The notes beneath the pieces were generated by a model, which searched no databases, had not been told where the DNA came from, and was given only the letters and a program-made list of their open reading frames with translations. Of a stretch of 64,000 bases of DNA, positions 34,344-43,248 are shown piece by piece. Position numbers and translations under genes: made by a program. The DNA is from Roseiarcus sp963816065 (lineage in GTDB: Bacteria > Pseudomonadota > Alphaproteobacteria > Rhizobiales > Beijerinckiaceae), in NCBI GenBank assembly GCA_963816065.1, contig CAWFJG010000015.1, forward strand, positions 124,001 to 188,000. The letters run 5' to 3'. Within the stretch, counting starts at the first letter, position 1, and each line of letters starts with the position of its first letter.

Positions 34344-35474
34344 ATGGCGAACGCAAAGCGTGTCGGCGACATCGATTTCTGGCGAGGAGCGGTGCTGATC
34401 GCCATCCTCGTCGATCATATTCCGGGCAACGTGCTCGAATCTGCGACGCCCAGGAACTTCGGGCTTTCCGACAGCGCGGAAGCCTTCGTGTTTCTGTCGG
34501 GTCTGTCGGTCGGACTGATCTACGCGCCCCGCGTCCAGTCGCGCGGCTTCATGGCGGTGACGCGCGCCTGCGTCACGCGGGCGGCGAAGCTCTATGGCGC
34601 GCATCTTGCGCTGACCGTGGCGGCGCTCGCCATTTTCGCCTTGGCCTACGGGCTCAGCCGCGTGCCCGATCTCCTCGCTGTGCACGGCCGGTCCTATGTC
34701 TTCGACAGGCCCTTGACCGGTCTCGCGGGGGTCGCGCTCCTCAGCCACCAGCTCGGCTATTTCAATATTCTACCGCTGTACATCGTGCTCATGCTCTGGG
34801 CGCCGCTCGGGCTCCTGCTCGTCATGCGCGACGTCCGGCTCGCGCTCGCGGCCTCGATCGGACTCTATGTCGCCTCGCGGGCGCTCGGCGTTCACCTGCC
34901 GACCTGGCCGGACCCAGGCGCATGGTTCTTCAACCCGTTCGCCTGGCAATTGATTTTCACGCTCGGGCTGGTCTCGGCCGCCGTGTGGCGCAAAGGGCCG
35001 CCGCGCGCTGCGCCGGGCCTCGTTGCGCTGAGCGTCGTCGTTCTGGCCCTGTCCGCGTTCGTCGTGACCGAAGCGGGCGGCGCGGCCCCAGGGCTGCGCG
35101 ACGCCGCCTTTTCCAGGCTCGACGTCGTCAAGCAGGACCTGGGTATCGCCCGGCTCGGGCATTTCGCCGCGCTCGCCTACCTCATCGGCGTCACCCCGCA
35201 ACTGAAGCGCCTGGCCGACAGCGGCTTCGGTCACGCCCTCCAGCGCCTCGGCCGCAACAGTCTCGCGATCTTCGCCGCCGGCTCTGTGATCAGCGCGCTC
35301 GGGCAGGCGATGCTGGGTGCGACGCAGGGCCGCGCCTCAGCGGGGATTGAGCAAATCGCCGGGCTCGCGTACACGATTGCAGGAGTGGCCCTCCTCTTCG
35401 CTCTTGCCCGCTGGATCGAGTGCAAAAACACGCCCGCTTCCCTTCCTTCCGCAGCCGTTCCGTCCAGAGCCTAG
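34344..35474 (+). CDS. OpgC family membrane acyltransferase-like protein
   Basis: This 376-residue integral membrane protein has about ten helices. It begins MANAKRVGDIDFWRGAVLIA and contains ILVDHIPGNVLESATPRNFG, FSDSAEAFVFLSGLSVGLIY-like LSDSAEAFVFLSGLSVGLIY, and a C-terminal FGHALQRLGRNSLAIFAAGS. The DFWRG start and the SDAAE-x-FVFLSG block are characteristic of OpgC, which succinylates osmoregulated periplasmic glucans. Substrate for this copy is inferred from family only; opgG and opgH are not nearby. The SGNH hydrolase gene overlaps its 3' end by 55 bases, suggesting joint expression. Confidence 0.85.
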   Translation: MANAKRVGDIDFWRGAVLIAILVDHIPGNVLESATPRNFGLSDSAEAFVFLSGLSVGLIYAPRVQSRGFMAVTRACVTRAAKLYGAHLALTVAALAIFALAYGLSRVPDLLAVHGRSYVFDRPLTGLAGVALLSHQLGYFNILPLYIVLMLWAPLGLLLVMRDVRLALAASIGLYVASRALGVHLPTWPDPGAWFFNPFAWQLIFTLGLVSAAVWRKGPPRAAPGLVALSVVVLALSAFVVTEAGGAAPGLRDAAFSRLDVVKQDLGIARLGHFAALAYLIGVTPQLKRLADSGFGHALQRLGRNSLAIFAAGSVISALGQAMLGATQGRASAGIEQIAGLAYTIAGVALLFALARWIECKNTPASLPSAAVPSRA

Positions 35475-36204
35475 CCGGCCTCGCCCTGGCGGCGAGCCTC
35501 GAGCTGGATCGGCTTGGCCGGCGGATTCCGCCGCGGCGGACGAATGTCCCGCCGTCAAGTCGGGGTTCGACGCCAAGGCCGCCCGGTTGTACCATCTCGA
35601 CAGCGGGCCGGACCGCGTTCTCGACATCCTGGCGATCGGCTCGTCGTCGACCGAGGGGATCGGCGCGAGCGCGCCGTCGCGAACCTATCCGGCCCAGCTC
35701 GCCGAGGACCTGACGCGAGACGACGGCATCGCCGCCGAGGTGAAAAACGCCGGCGTTGGCGGCGAGCTCGCGGTCAAGACCCTGCAACGCCTCAAGGCCG
35801 CGCTGAAGTCCGCCCGGCCGGAGCTGGTGATCTGGCAGGTCGGAACCAACGACGCGATCGTCGGCGTGGACGAGGCGCTGTTCCGCGCCACCGTCGAGAG
35901 CGGCGTCGCGGCCGTGCGCGCCGCCGGGGTCCCGCTTGTCCTGGTCGGCCCGCAATTCTCGCTGAAGATCGCGGACGCCGCGCGCTACCAGCGCTTCGTC
36001 GCGATGGTCGATGAGATCGGCGAGCGTCTGCGCGTCCCCGTCTTGTCGCGCTACGCCATGATGAAGCGGGCGGGTGCGAACACGCTCGCGCTCTTGTCGC
36101 GCGACGGCCTGCACATGAGCGACCTCGGCTACCGCTGTCTCGCGCGGGCTCTGGCCGAGGAAATCGAAGACGCCACGCGGCCAGGCATAGGCGCGAAACT
36201 CTAG
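35420..36204 (+). CDS. SGNH/GDSL hydrolase, exported, one frameshift
   Basis: A GTG start at 35420 gives the signal-like N-terminus MQKHARFPSFRSRSVQSLAG. The frame changes near 35505 into WPADSAAADECPAVKSGFDA. The hydrolase core has block I with the Ser (ILAIGSSSTEGIGASAPS), block II Gly (KNAGVGGELAVKTL), block III Asn (VIWQVGTNDAIVGVD) and block V Asp-His (SRDGLHMSDLGYRCLA). Family enzymes are esterases or acyl-carbohydrate deacylases in the periplasm. It overlaps the opgC-like gene in front; a joint role in modifying periplasmic glycans is an attractive inference but not shown. Confidence 0.85.
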
Positions 36205-36331
36205 GCCCCGTCCCGAGCGGCATGGCGCGGGCGCGGGCGGGATCGCCGCAAAATCGCGCCGCTCGACGGCCGCTTTGCAGCCGCAAAGGCGCGGCCTATA
36301 TCACCGCAGCCTCAACTCCCGGAGCCTTGAT

Positions 36332-37725
36332 GTGTTGCGCCTCCTGCTCGCCGTCGCTTTTGCGCTCAACGGCGTCGTCGCTCTTGCCGAGACCCTGAAG
36401 ATCCCGCCGCAGTCTCCGGCGCAGGCGCGTCTTTCGTTGGCGCCGGTGGTGAAGAAGGCCGCGCCGGCGGTCGTCAACGTTTATGTCTCCCATGTCGAGC
36501 GCATGCCGCGAAACCCGCTGTTCGACGATCCGATCTTCCAGCGCTTCTTCGGCGGCGGGGGCGGCGCGACCGAGCGCGTGCAGAAGGCGCTGGGCTCCGG
36601 CGTCATCGTCGATCCGTCCGGACTGGTCGTCACCAACTATCACGTGATCGAGAACGCAGACCGAGGTGAAGGTGGCGCTGGACGACCGGCGCGAGTTCGG
36701 GGCCGAGATCGTGCTGCGCGATCCGCGCACCGACCTTGCCGTGCTGCGCCTCAAGGGCGGCGGCAATTTTCCGACTCTGGAGATGGGCGACTCCGATGCG
36801 CTCGAAGTCGGCGATTTCGTCATCGCCATCGGCGACCCGTTCGGCGTCGGCCAGACGGTGACGCAGGGCATCGTCTCGGCGCTGGCGCGCACCCAGGTCG
36901 GCATCAGCGACTACGGCTTCTTCATCCAGACCGACGCAGCCATCAATCCGGGCAATTCCGGCGGCGCGCTGGTCGATATTGACGGGCGGCTGGTCGGCAT
37001 CAATTCGATGATCTTTTCGCGCTCGGGCGGCAGCATGGGGCTCGGATTCGCCATTCCCGTCAACATGGTCAAGGGCGTGGTCGCGGCCGCCCTGCACGGC
37101 GGCACGTCCGTTAAGCGGCCGTGGCTCGGCGCGAGATTGCAGAACGTATCCAAAGATATAGCCGACAATCTCGGTCTCGAACGGCCCACCGGAGCGCTGG
37201 TGGTCGAGGTTGCCGAGCGGAGTCCCGCGGCGGAGGCGGGACTCAGGCGCGGCGACGTGATTACCGCGATCGACGGCCAGCCGGTGGAGGACGCCGAGAG
37301 CGTCGGCTTCCGCCTCGGCGTCAAGCCGCTAGGGGGTTCCGCGCGGATCGCCGCGCTACGCGACGGCAAGCCGCTCGACCTGTCGCTCAAGCTCACCCCC
37401 GCCCCCGAGACGCCTCCGCGCGACGCCCTCACCATTCAGGGCCGCTCGCCGTTCGACGGCGCGCTTGGTGATGAACCTGTCGCCTGCAGTTTCGGAGGAA
37501 CTTTCGCTCGACGGCGCCCATCATGGAGTCGTCGTCGCGTCGGTCGGGGAGAACTCGACGGCCGCGCAGGTCGGGGTGCAGAAGGGCGACGTCGTCGTGT
37601 CGGTGAATGGGACGCCGATCGAGACGACCCGCGACCTTGAACGGGCCTGCGCCGAGCGCGCCCGCTGGTGGGATCTCACGATCCTGCGGGGCGGCGAGAC
37701 GATCCGCACGCGCCTCGGCGGCTAA
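36332..37725 (+). CDS. Trypsin-like periplasmic serine protease (Do/DegP family), two frameshifts
   Basis: The protein has about 464 residues. GTG at 36332 follows GGAG and yields the signal peptide MLRLLLAVAFALNGVVALAE. The protease domain has the catalytic His in GLVVTNYHVIENA, Asp in RDPRTDLAVLRLKG and Ser in AAINPGNSGGALVDIDG. Two PDZ domains follow (PWLGARLQNVSKDIADNLGL, and VSEELSLDGAHHGVVVASVG). Frame changes lie near 36660 and 37465. It degrades or refolds damaged envelope proteins. Its stop overlaps the convergent ParA reading frame by four bases. Confidence 0.92.
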
Positions 37726-38474
37726 AAAATGGCAGGGCGCTTCGTTGCAGAAGCGTCCTGCCAGGAGAACCTGCGCGATGGGAGGAAGCTCGCGCCGGCT
37801 TTAGTGGGCTTACGCAGCGCGACTGCGCGCCGAGATTTCGGGCGGCCGCGGGCGAGACGGCGACGGATCGACGTCCAGAGCGCGCGCATCTCCTCGGCCG
37901 CGGCGCCATTGGGATTGAGCTCGGTGACGCCGCAGCCGTGGCGCGTCGCCTCCTGATAGTCGACTCGCGCCAGGATCAGGGGCGTAATCAGGACGCCCAT
38001 CTCCTCCAGGGCTTCGGCGCCGTCACGGACGCGCGCCGACTGTTGGGCCGGCGGGCACTGGTTGAGAAGGAACACGAAATCGGCGCCGATGGCCTTGAGG
38101 GAAGCGCGGGTGTTGGCGCTTGCCCACAGGTCGAACAGGCTCGGTCGGGCGGGAATGATGTTGAGGTCGGCGATCGCCATCGCGCCCGAAGAGGCCGGGC
38201 CCTCGGCGCCGGGCGTATCGATGATGGCCAGCGTGAACCCCTTGGCGGCGAGACCGGCGAGAATGCCTTGAAGCCGCGCCGCTCCCGAGGCGACCACTGC
38301 GATGTCGTCGCAACCGCGGGTCCGAGCCCAGTTGGTCAGGGAGCCCTGGGGGTCCATGTCGACGACGCAGACCGTCTCCTTCATGTCCTGGGCCGCGACC
38401 GCGAGCGAGGCGGCCAGAGTGCTTTTTCCCGCGCCCCCCTTCTGGGTGACAAACGCAATGGTCCTCATCGACAT
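37722..38474 (-). CDS. ParA-family ATPase
   Basis: This protein of up to 250 residues starts MSMRTIAFVTQKGGAGKSTL with the deviant Walker A KGGAGKST. The switch regions follow (CVVDMDPQGSLTNWAR and LAIIDTPGAEGPASSGAMAI). ADFVFLLNQCPPAQQSARVR resembles the plasmid/chromosome ParA subgroup without an N-terminal DNA-binding domain. No parB lies beside it, so it may position another cargo. The last 45 or so residues are basic and low in similarity, and they run through an intrinsic terminator at 37724-37762. A frameshift near 37850 that ends the real protein at about 37815 is plausible. Confidence 0.85.
   Translation of the reverse strand: MSMRTIAFVTQKGGAGKSTLAASLAVAAQDMKETVCVVDMDPQGSLTNWARTRGCDDIAVVASGAARLQGILAGLAAKGFTLAIIDTPGAEGPASSGAMAIADLNIIPARPSLFDLWASANTRASLKAIGADFVFLLNQCPPAQQSARVRDGAEALEEMGVLITPLILARVDYQEATRHGCGVTELNPNGAAAEEMRALWTSIRRRLARGRPKSRRAVALRKPTKAGASFLPSRRFSWQDASATKRPAIF
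37723..37762 (-). terminator. Intrinsic terminator for the ParA gene
   Basis: On the minus strand GGCAGGACGCTTC pairs with GAAGCGCCCTGCC (one G-U type mismatch) around TGCAAC and is followed by ATTTTTTAG. The structure is strong and has a proper U tract. It lies inside the last codons of the annotated ParA frame. Confidence 0.82.
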
Positions 38475-38626
38475 GTCCGCCTCGCCGATTCCATGCGCCC
38501 GGCCTCTCGCGAGACGGGACGAGTTAATGAACCCTTTAAGGAGAGAACGACTTTTTTGTTAAAGGGCGGTTACCGGGACCCCGGCCTTCGGGCGCAAGAG
38601 ACAAATATGTGGGGGCCCGATCGGCT

Positions 38627-38895
38627 TCAGTCGCCGTCGAGCGGCGAAACGCCTTTCGGCTTGCCGTTGGCGGCAAGGGTGATCTTCTCGATCCGCATCT
38701 CCGCATTCTTCAGCAGCGCGTCGCAGCGCTCCTTCAGCGCCTCGCCGCGCTCGTAGAGCCGGATGGAATCGTCGAGCGACACCGCGCCCTTCTCGAGCTT
38801 GTCGACGATCTGTCTCGAGTTCGGCCAGCGCCGCCTCGAACGGCATCTCGCCGATCTCCGCCGCCCGCGGCGTTGTCCGGCTTCGCTTCGGGCAT
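38627..38895 (-). CDS. xseB: Exodeoxyribonuclease VII small subunit, frameshifted
   Basis: The pieces read MPEAKPDNAAG, MPFEAALAELE and, after another shift, QIVDKLEKGAVSLDDSIRLY, ERGEALKERCDALLKNAEMR and IEKITLAANGKPKGVSPLDG. This is the XseB family: a short helical hairpin that pairs with XseA to degrade single-stranded DNA. About 88 residues is normal. Shifts lie near 38850 and 38817. xseA is not in the window; in many Rhizobiales xseB lies apart from it, close to other genes. Confidence 0.82.
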
Positions 38896-38931
38896 GGGGT
38901 TCTCCTGCCTTCGTCCCGTTCGACGCCTTCC

Positions 38932-39795
38932 TCAGTCGGGGAGGGCGGAGATCAGGTAGAGCGTCTTGATCGTGTCGCTCGGCTGCATTTGCGGGCCGAA
39001 CGTCTTGGCGAACACCGCTGCGATCGCGCCGCTCTTGTAGATGTGGCTCAGCGCTCGGTCCACCGCCAGACGGAAGTCCTCGTCGCCACGCGGCAGGGCA
39101 AGCGCATAGGGTTCGAGCGACAGATAGTCGTTGGCGAGGCGAAGCTCAGACGCATCGCCAGCCTTGCTGGCGAGAAACGCGAGAATCGCCCGATCGGCGA
39201 AATAGGCGGACGTTGCGCCGTCTTCCAGCGCCTTGAGACCCTCTTCGTGGCTCGTCGCAGGCACGATGTCCGCGTTGATTTTCTGGCTGGCGAGCGTTTC
39301 GCGCAGGCCCTTCTCGGTCGTCGTGCCTGCCAGCACGCCGACCTTCTTGCCAACCAGTGCGCCAAGGCTGCCCGGCCCGTCGCCTTTGACGAGAAGGCTC
39401 GCCCCGTCGACAAACGTGGGGATCGAAAAATCGACATGCTCGCGTCGCGACAGCGTCTCGGTGGTCGGCTCGCATAGGAGGTCGGCCTTGCCGGATTTAA
39501 TGGCGTCGAACCGGTTCTCCGCCGTAACCGGAACGAATTCGACCTTGAGTTCGTCCAAATGGAGCTGAGTGGCCAATCCGGTCGCCACCGCCCGGCAGAG
39601 GTCGACCATGAAGCCTGCCGGATCGCCGTTCTCCGCCTTGTAGGAGAAGGGCGGGGCGTCGGCGCGCACCGCAAGGCGAATCGACTTGTCCTGGTTGAGC
39701 TTGTCGAGCACGCCGGCGAAAGCCGCGCCGGAGCCGAGCGCCGCCACCGTCGCAGCGACAGAGAAAGCGCGCACGCGCTGCGCCGTCAAAGTCAT
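38932..39795 (-). CDS. Amino-acid ABC transporter-type periplasmic binding protein
   Basis: This 287-residue protein has a signal peptide (RVRAFSVAATVAALGSGAAF). The SBP_bac_3 fold follows: LNQDKSIRLAVRADAPPFSY, GDPAGFMVDLCRAVATGLAT, ENRFDAIKSGKADLLCEPTT, LVGKKVGVLAGTTTEKGLRE and SAYFADRAILAFLASKAGDA. The domain binds polar amino acids or related small molecules in the periplasm. No permease or ATPase gene is adjacent, so it may be an orphan receptor or serve a distant transporter. The frame is clean. Confidence 0.9.
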   Translation of the reverse strand: MTLTAQRVRAFSVAATVAALGSGAAFAGVLDKLNQDKSIRLAVRADAPPFSYKAENGDPAGFMVDLCRAVATGLATQLHLDELKVEFVPVTAENRFDAIKSGKADLLCEPTTETLSRREHVDFSIPTFVDGASLLVKGDGPGSLGALVGKKVGVLAGTTTEKGLRETLASQKINADIVPATSHEEGLKALEDGATSAYFADRAILAFLASKAGDASELRLANDYLSLEPYALALPRGDEDFRLAVDRALSHIYKSGAIAAVFAKTFGPQMQPSDTIKTLYLISALPD

Positions 39796-39876
39796 GTTGT
39801 CCCCCGAGCCGATCCCGTCCGTCCGGCGGGCGGACGGCCTCCTTAGCAGACGCTGGCCAATCGAGCGAGAGGCTGG

Positions 39877-40344
39877 TCAGATTGGCAGGACCGTTGTTTT
39901 TTTGACCGTGCGCAGCGGCAGGGTCGACTGCACGCGCGAGACGCCGGGCATCTGAGTCAAGATCTCGGTATGGATGCGCTCGAAGTCGCGAGCATCTCGA
40001 AAGACGATCCGCAGCAGGTAGTCGGCCGTTCCGGCGAGAAGGTAACATTCGGTGATTTCGGCGTGAGCCAGGGCGTCCCGCTCGAACGCGTCCAGCATCG
40101 CGCGGCCTTGCTGCTCCAGAGTTACGAAAATGAACGCCGCGCCGGAAAGGCCGGCCTTCTCGGCGTCGAGCAGCATCGCATAGCCCTCGATCACGCCGCT
40201 TTCCTCAAGCGCGCGCACACGGCGAAGGCAGGCCGACGGCGACAGATGGACGCGGTCTGCGAGTTCCGTGTTCGTCATGCGTCCGTCTCGCATCAGAGCG
40301 CGTAGGACGGCCCGGTCGATATCGTCAAGATCCTCTGTGCGCAC
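39877..40344 (-). CDS. Lrp/AsnC family transcriptional regulator
   Basis: This 155-residue protein starts MRTEDLDDIDRAVLRALMRD. The helix-turn-helix is RMTNTELADRVHLSPSACLR and RVRALEESGVIEGYAMLLDA, and the RAM ligand-binding domain is AFIFVTLEQQGRAMLDAFER, ECYLLAGTADYLLRIVFRDA and IHTEILTQMPGVSRVQSTLP. It binds an amino acid effector as an octamer. It is divergently transcribed from alanine dehydrogenase across 130 bases, the usual arrangement for a local regulator that activates ald in response to alanine. Confidence 0.93.
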   Translation of the reverse strand: MRTEDLDDIDRAVLRALMRDGRMTNTELADRVHLSPSACLRRVRALEESGVIEGYAMLLDAEKAGLSGAAFIFVTLEQQGRAMLDAFERDALAHAEITECYLLAGTADYLLRIVFRDARDFERIHTEILTQMPGVSRVQSTLPLRTVKKTTVLPI

Positions 40345-40474
40345 AATTCGATGCCCGTCTCGCTGTACAACGCAATCTTATGCGACGCCGGGCCAAGGAA
40401 AAGCCGAAAAACGGCGACAGATTGCAGGCGAATGGCGCCATGATTGCCAATCGGTGCTAGTGGAGGCGCAAGCC

Positions 40475-41590
40475 ATGCTCGTCGGCGTTCCGAAAGAGAT
40501 CAAGGACAACGAATTCCGGGTCGGCATGACGCCGGCCGCGGTCGCCGAGCTCGTCCATCACGGCCACGAGGCGATCGTGGAGAAAGGCGCGGGCGCGGGG
40601 TCGGGCTCCGCGGACGAGGACTATTCGCGCGCCGGAGCCGAACTCGTGGACACGCCGACGGAAGTGTTCGCCCGGGCCGAGATGGTGGTGAAGGTCAAGG
40701 AGCCGCTGGCGGCGGAGCGAGCGCTTCTGCGCCCGGGGCAGATTCTGTTCACCTACCTCCATCTCGCGCCCGACCTTTCGCAGACGCAGGATCTCATGGC
40801 GTCCGGCGCCGTCTGCATCGCCTACGAGACTGTGACCGACGCGCAGGGTCGTCTGCCGCTGCTGACCCCGATGTCGGAGGTCGCAGGGCGCCTCGCGCCG
40901 CAAGTCGGCGCGCATGCGCTGGAAAAGGCGCAGGGCGGGCGGGGGATGCTGCTCGGCGGCGTGCCGGGCGTGGCCGCCGCCAACGTCGTCATCCTCGGCG
41001 GCGGCGTTTCGGGCACGCACGCGGCGACGATCGCCGTGGGCATGGGCGCGAGCGTCACCGTCGTCGATCGCTCGCACGAGGCCTTGCGCCGGCTGTCGGC
41101 TCAGTTCGGCTCGTCGCTCAAGACCGTATACGCGACCCGAACCTCGATCGCCGACCTCGTCAGCGAAGCCGATCTCGTCATCGGAGCGGTTCTGCTGCCG
41201 GGCGCCGCGGCCCCGAAGCTCATTACCCGGTCCATGCTCGCGACCATGCGGCCGGGCGCCGTGATCGTCGATATCGCGATCGATCAGGGAGGCTGCTGCG
41301 AGACGTCGAAGCCGACGACCCATTCGAACCCAACTTACATCGTGGACGGCGTCGTGCACTATTGCGTGGCGAACATGCCAGGCGCGGTGGCGCGCACCTC
41401 CACCTTCGCACTCAACCACGCAACGCTGCCCTTTATCCTTGCGCTCGCCGACAAAGGCTGGCGGGCCGCGCTGAAGGACGACCCGCATCTGCGGGCGGGG
41501 CTCAATGTCTGTGAGGGCAGCCTGACCTGCGCTCCGGTCGCCGAGGCCCACGCGCTCCCATATTCTCCTGCGGAAGCCGTTATCGCGTGA
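40475..41590 (+). CDS. ald: Alanine dehydrogenase
   Basis: This 371-residue enzyme interconverts L-alanine and pyruvate plus ammonia with NAD. It starts MLVGVPKEIKDNEFRVGMTP after TGGAGG. It shows the catalytic-lysine region MVVKVKEPLAAERALLRPGQ, the His of TYLHLAPD, the Rossmann motif VVILGGGVSGTHAATIAVGM and the C-terminal VANMPGAVARTSTFALNHAT. Length and motifs are those of a standard Ald. The divergent Lrp-type gene is its probable regulator. Confidence 0.97.
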   Translation: MLVGVPKEIKDNEFRVGMTPAAVAELVHHGHEAIVEKGAGAGSGSADEDYSRAGAELVDTPTEVFARAEMVVKVKEPLAAERALLRPGQILFTYLHLAPDLSQTQDLMASGAVCIAYETVTDAQGRLPLLTPMSEVAGRLAPQVGAHALEKAQGGRGMLLGGVPGVAAANVVILGGGVSGTHAATIAVGMGASVTVVDRSHEALRRLSAQFGSSLKTVYATRTSIADLVSEADLVIGAVLLPGAAAPKLITRSMLATMRPGAVIVDIAIDQGGCCETSKPTTHSNPTYIVDGVVHYCVANMPGAVARTSTFALNHATLPFILALADKGWRAALKDDPHLRAGLNVCEGSLTCAPVAEAHALPYSPAEAVIA

Positions 41591-41624
41591 ATCACCCGGC
41601 GCCCGCCCGCGCCGGACGCGTCGC

Positions 41625-43064
41625 TCAGCTGACCGCGTACAGCCTCGGCTTGTCGACGCTCTCGGCTTTCTTCGCGACCGTCGGCGCGTTCCACTTTCTG
41701 ATCGTGTTGGGCGTGTATGAAACAAGCAACGAAACGCCGCCTGTCAAACCCGTCCACAATTCCGGGTTCAGCTTGGTTTCGCCGTCAGTCCATCGCCACG
41801 TGAGGTCTTGCTGCGACTCCTGGGAATGTCGGACGCCCAGCCTCTCGTCGTCGAGACGGATCCGCCTTGGCTCGCCCGCCTGACCGCAGAACGAAACGCC
41901 GAGCAGCATGATGCCGAGAGTCCGGCCGTCGTTCCTGCCGAACGCTTTCGGACAGAAGGTGTTCGACAGGAGCCGGACGTCCTTCGCGCTCGACGGGAAC
42001 AGAAACGCCGCGACCCCATCCTCAACGAGCGGCGCCATGATCTCGCCGTCGACGGACAGGCGCAGCTCCGGGTCGCTCGAGGGCGTCCAGCCGAGCGTCA
42101 GCGCCCTCGCATTGAGCCGCTGCCGGACAAAATCGAGCGTCTGGACCTCCGTCATGACCGGCCGACACGAGCCCGCGTGCGTCTGCTCGCGACCCTCCGC
42201 GTGGACGGCCGGGAGGCCAAGCGGCTCGTCCAATCCTGAGCGATTGCGGATTACCAGGCGGCTCTCGGCGGGAAGGTCGTTGGCGATCAGGATGTCGTGA
42301 CTTTCCAGCTCGACATGCCAGTAGGCGATCGTGTCGACCTCGAGTTGCGCGATGGTCGAGCCGTTGATCAGGCGGCCGACTGGGATCAGCACCTCGCCCA
42401 CGACATCGATGCAGATCGCGTGATCAGGAGAAAGCACGAGCTCCTGCGACGGCCGGCCGGCGCCGAAGGCTTCGGCGGCGATGCGGATCGGCAGGGCGTC
42501 TCGTGCATCGGCCATGGCGCGGAAATCGACGTCGGAATGACCGATCCACCTCACGGGCCGCGGCTCGCCGCCTGCGACGGTCACCAGATCTCCGCTCGTC
42601 AAGGTCTCGACAGCGACGTCGCCCCGCGGAGTGCGAATTGGCGTTTCGGCCGCGAAACCGGACGGAGCGCTCACCCAGGCGATGTTGCTGCTGTCTATGC
42701 TATAGGTGGAGCCGTTCGCAGTCACGCTCGAGCCATGCGCGAAGCTCGAGCCTGCGCCGTTGGACAACAAATTGAGGGTGGCTGTCGATGGCCCGGACCC
42801 GCCCGTGCTGGTTCCGCCAATCGTAAAGTTGTCCGTTGACGGTTCGCTCAGGGTCAAGTCCGCTGCGGTGAAATCGTAAGTGACGTCGTCCGTCGTGAAC
42901 GTCAGGGCAGTCGGGGGTCCGGCAACGCCGTTGGTGAAGTCGTTGACGCCGACGACGCTCCAGCCGGACGGGGCGCTGACGACCGTCAACGACACCGAAT
43001 TCAGGGTCGACGACTCGTTCCCGCCAAAGCAAGCATTGGAGATTTCGAGGCGAATCATGGTCAC
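41625..43064 (-). CDS. Hint-domain protein lacking the usual N-terminal Cys
   Basis: This 479-residue protein has a Ser/Thr/Gly-rich N-terminal part (about 1-135), for example STGGSGPSTATLNLLSNGAG, of the kind found in secreted adhesin-like proteins. A Hint_2 domain follows: ETPIRTPRGDVAVETLTSGD, EPRPVRWIGHSDVDF, PSQELVLSPDHAICIDVVGE and VLIPVGRLINGSTIAQLEVD. The residue before the conserved F-x-x-x-T is Gly (SGFAAET) where the self-cleaving Cys is expected, so splicing or autoproteolysis may be lost. The C-terminal 150 residues include SNTFCPKAFGRNDGRTLGIM. The GTG at 43064 precedes an ATG two codons later; either may be used. Confidence 0.8.
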   Translation of the reverse strand: MTMIRLEISNACFGGNESSTLNSVSLTVVSAPSGWSVVGVNDFTNGVAGPPTALTFTTDDVTYDFTAADLTLSEPSTDNFTIGGTSTGGSGPSTATLNLLSNGAGSSFAHGSSVTANGSTYSIDSSNIAWVSAPSGFAAETPIRTPRGDVAVETLTSGDLVTVAGGEPRPVRWIGHSDVDFRAMADARDALPIRIAAEAFGAGRPSQELVLSPDHAICIDVVGEVLIPVGRLINGSTIAQLEVDTIAYWHVELESHDILIANDLPAESRLVIRNRSGLDEPLGLPAVHAEGREQTHAGSCRPVMTEVQTLDFVRQRLNARALTLGWTPSSDPELRLSVDGEIMAPLVEDGVAAFLFPSSAKDVRLLSNTFCPKAFGRNDGRTLGIMLLGVSFCGQAGEPRRIRLDDERLGVRHSQESQQDLTWRWTDGETKLNPELWTGLTGGVSLLVSYTPNTIRKWNAPTVAKKAESVDKPRLYAVS

Positions 43065-43248
43065 GCTGGCGTACTCCCTTACCGCCCCTCATCCCTGAGA
43101 GCTGATGACACTGGTAATGGGTTTTTACGGTCGTGGAAAGGCTGCGAGCGTCCCCCTTTGTTCATCGGGCGGACGGCGGGAACGCCTGCGGAGACAAGAC
43201 GATGCGATCAGGCGGCTGTCGCGGCTCAACGTCGCCGGCGAAGAGATT

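Noticed and set aside
41008..41264. Extra frames inside ald as separate genes
   Set aside because: They are out-of-frame shadows of the Rossmann domain.
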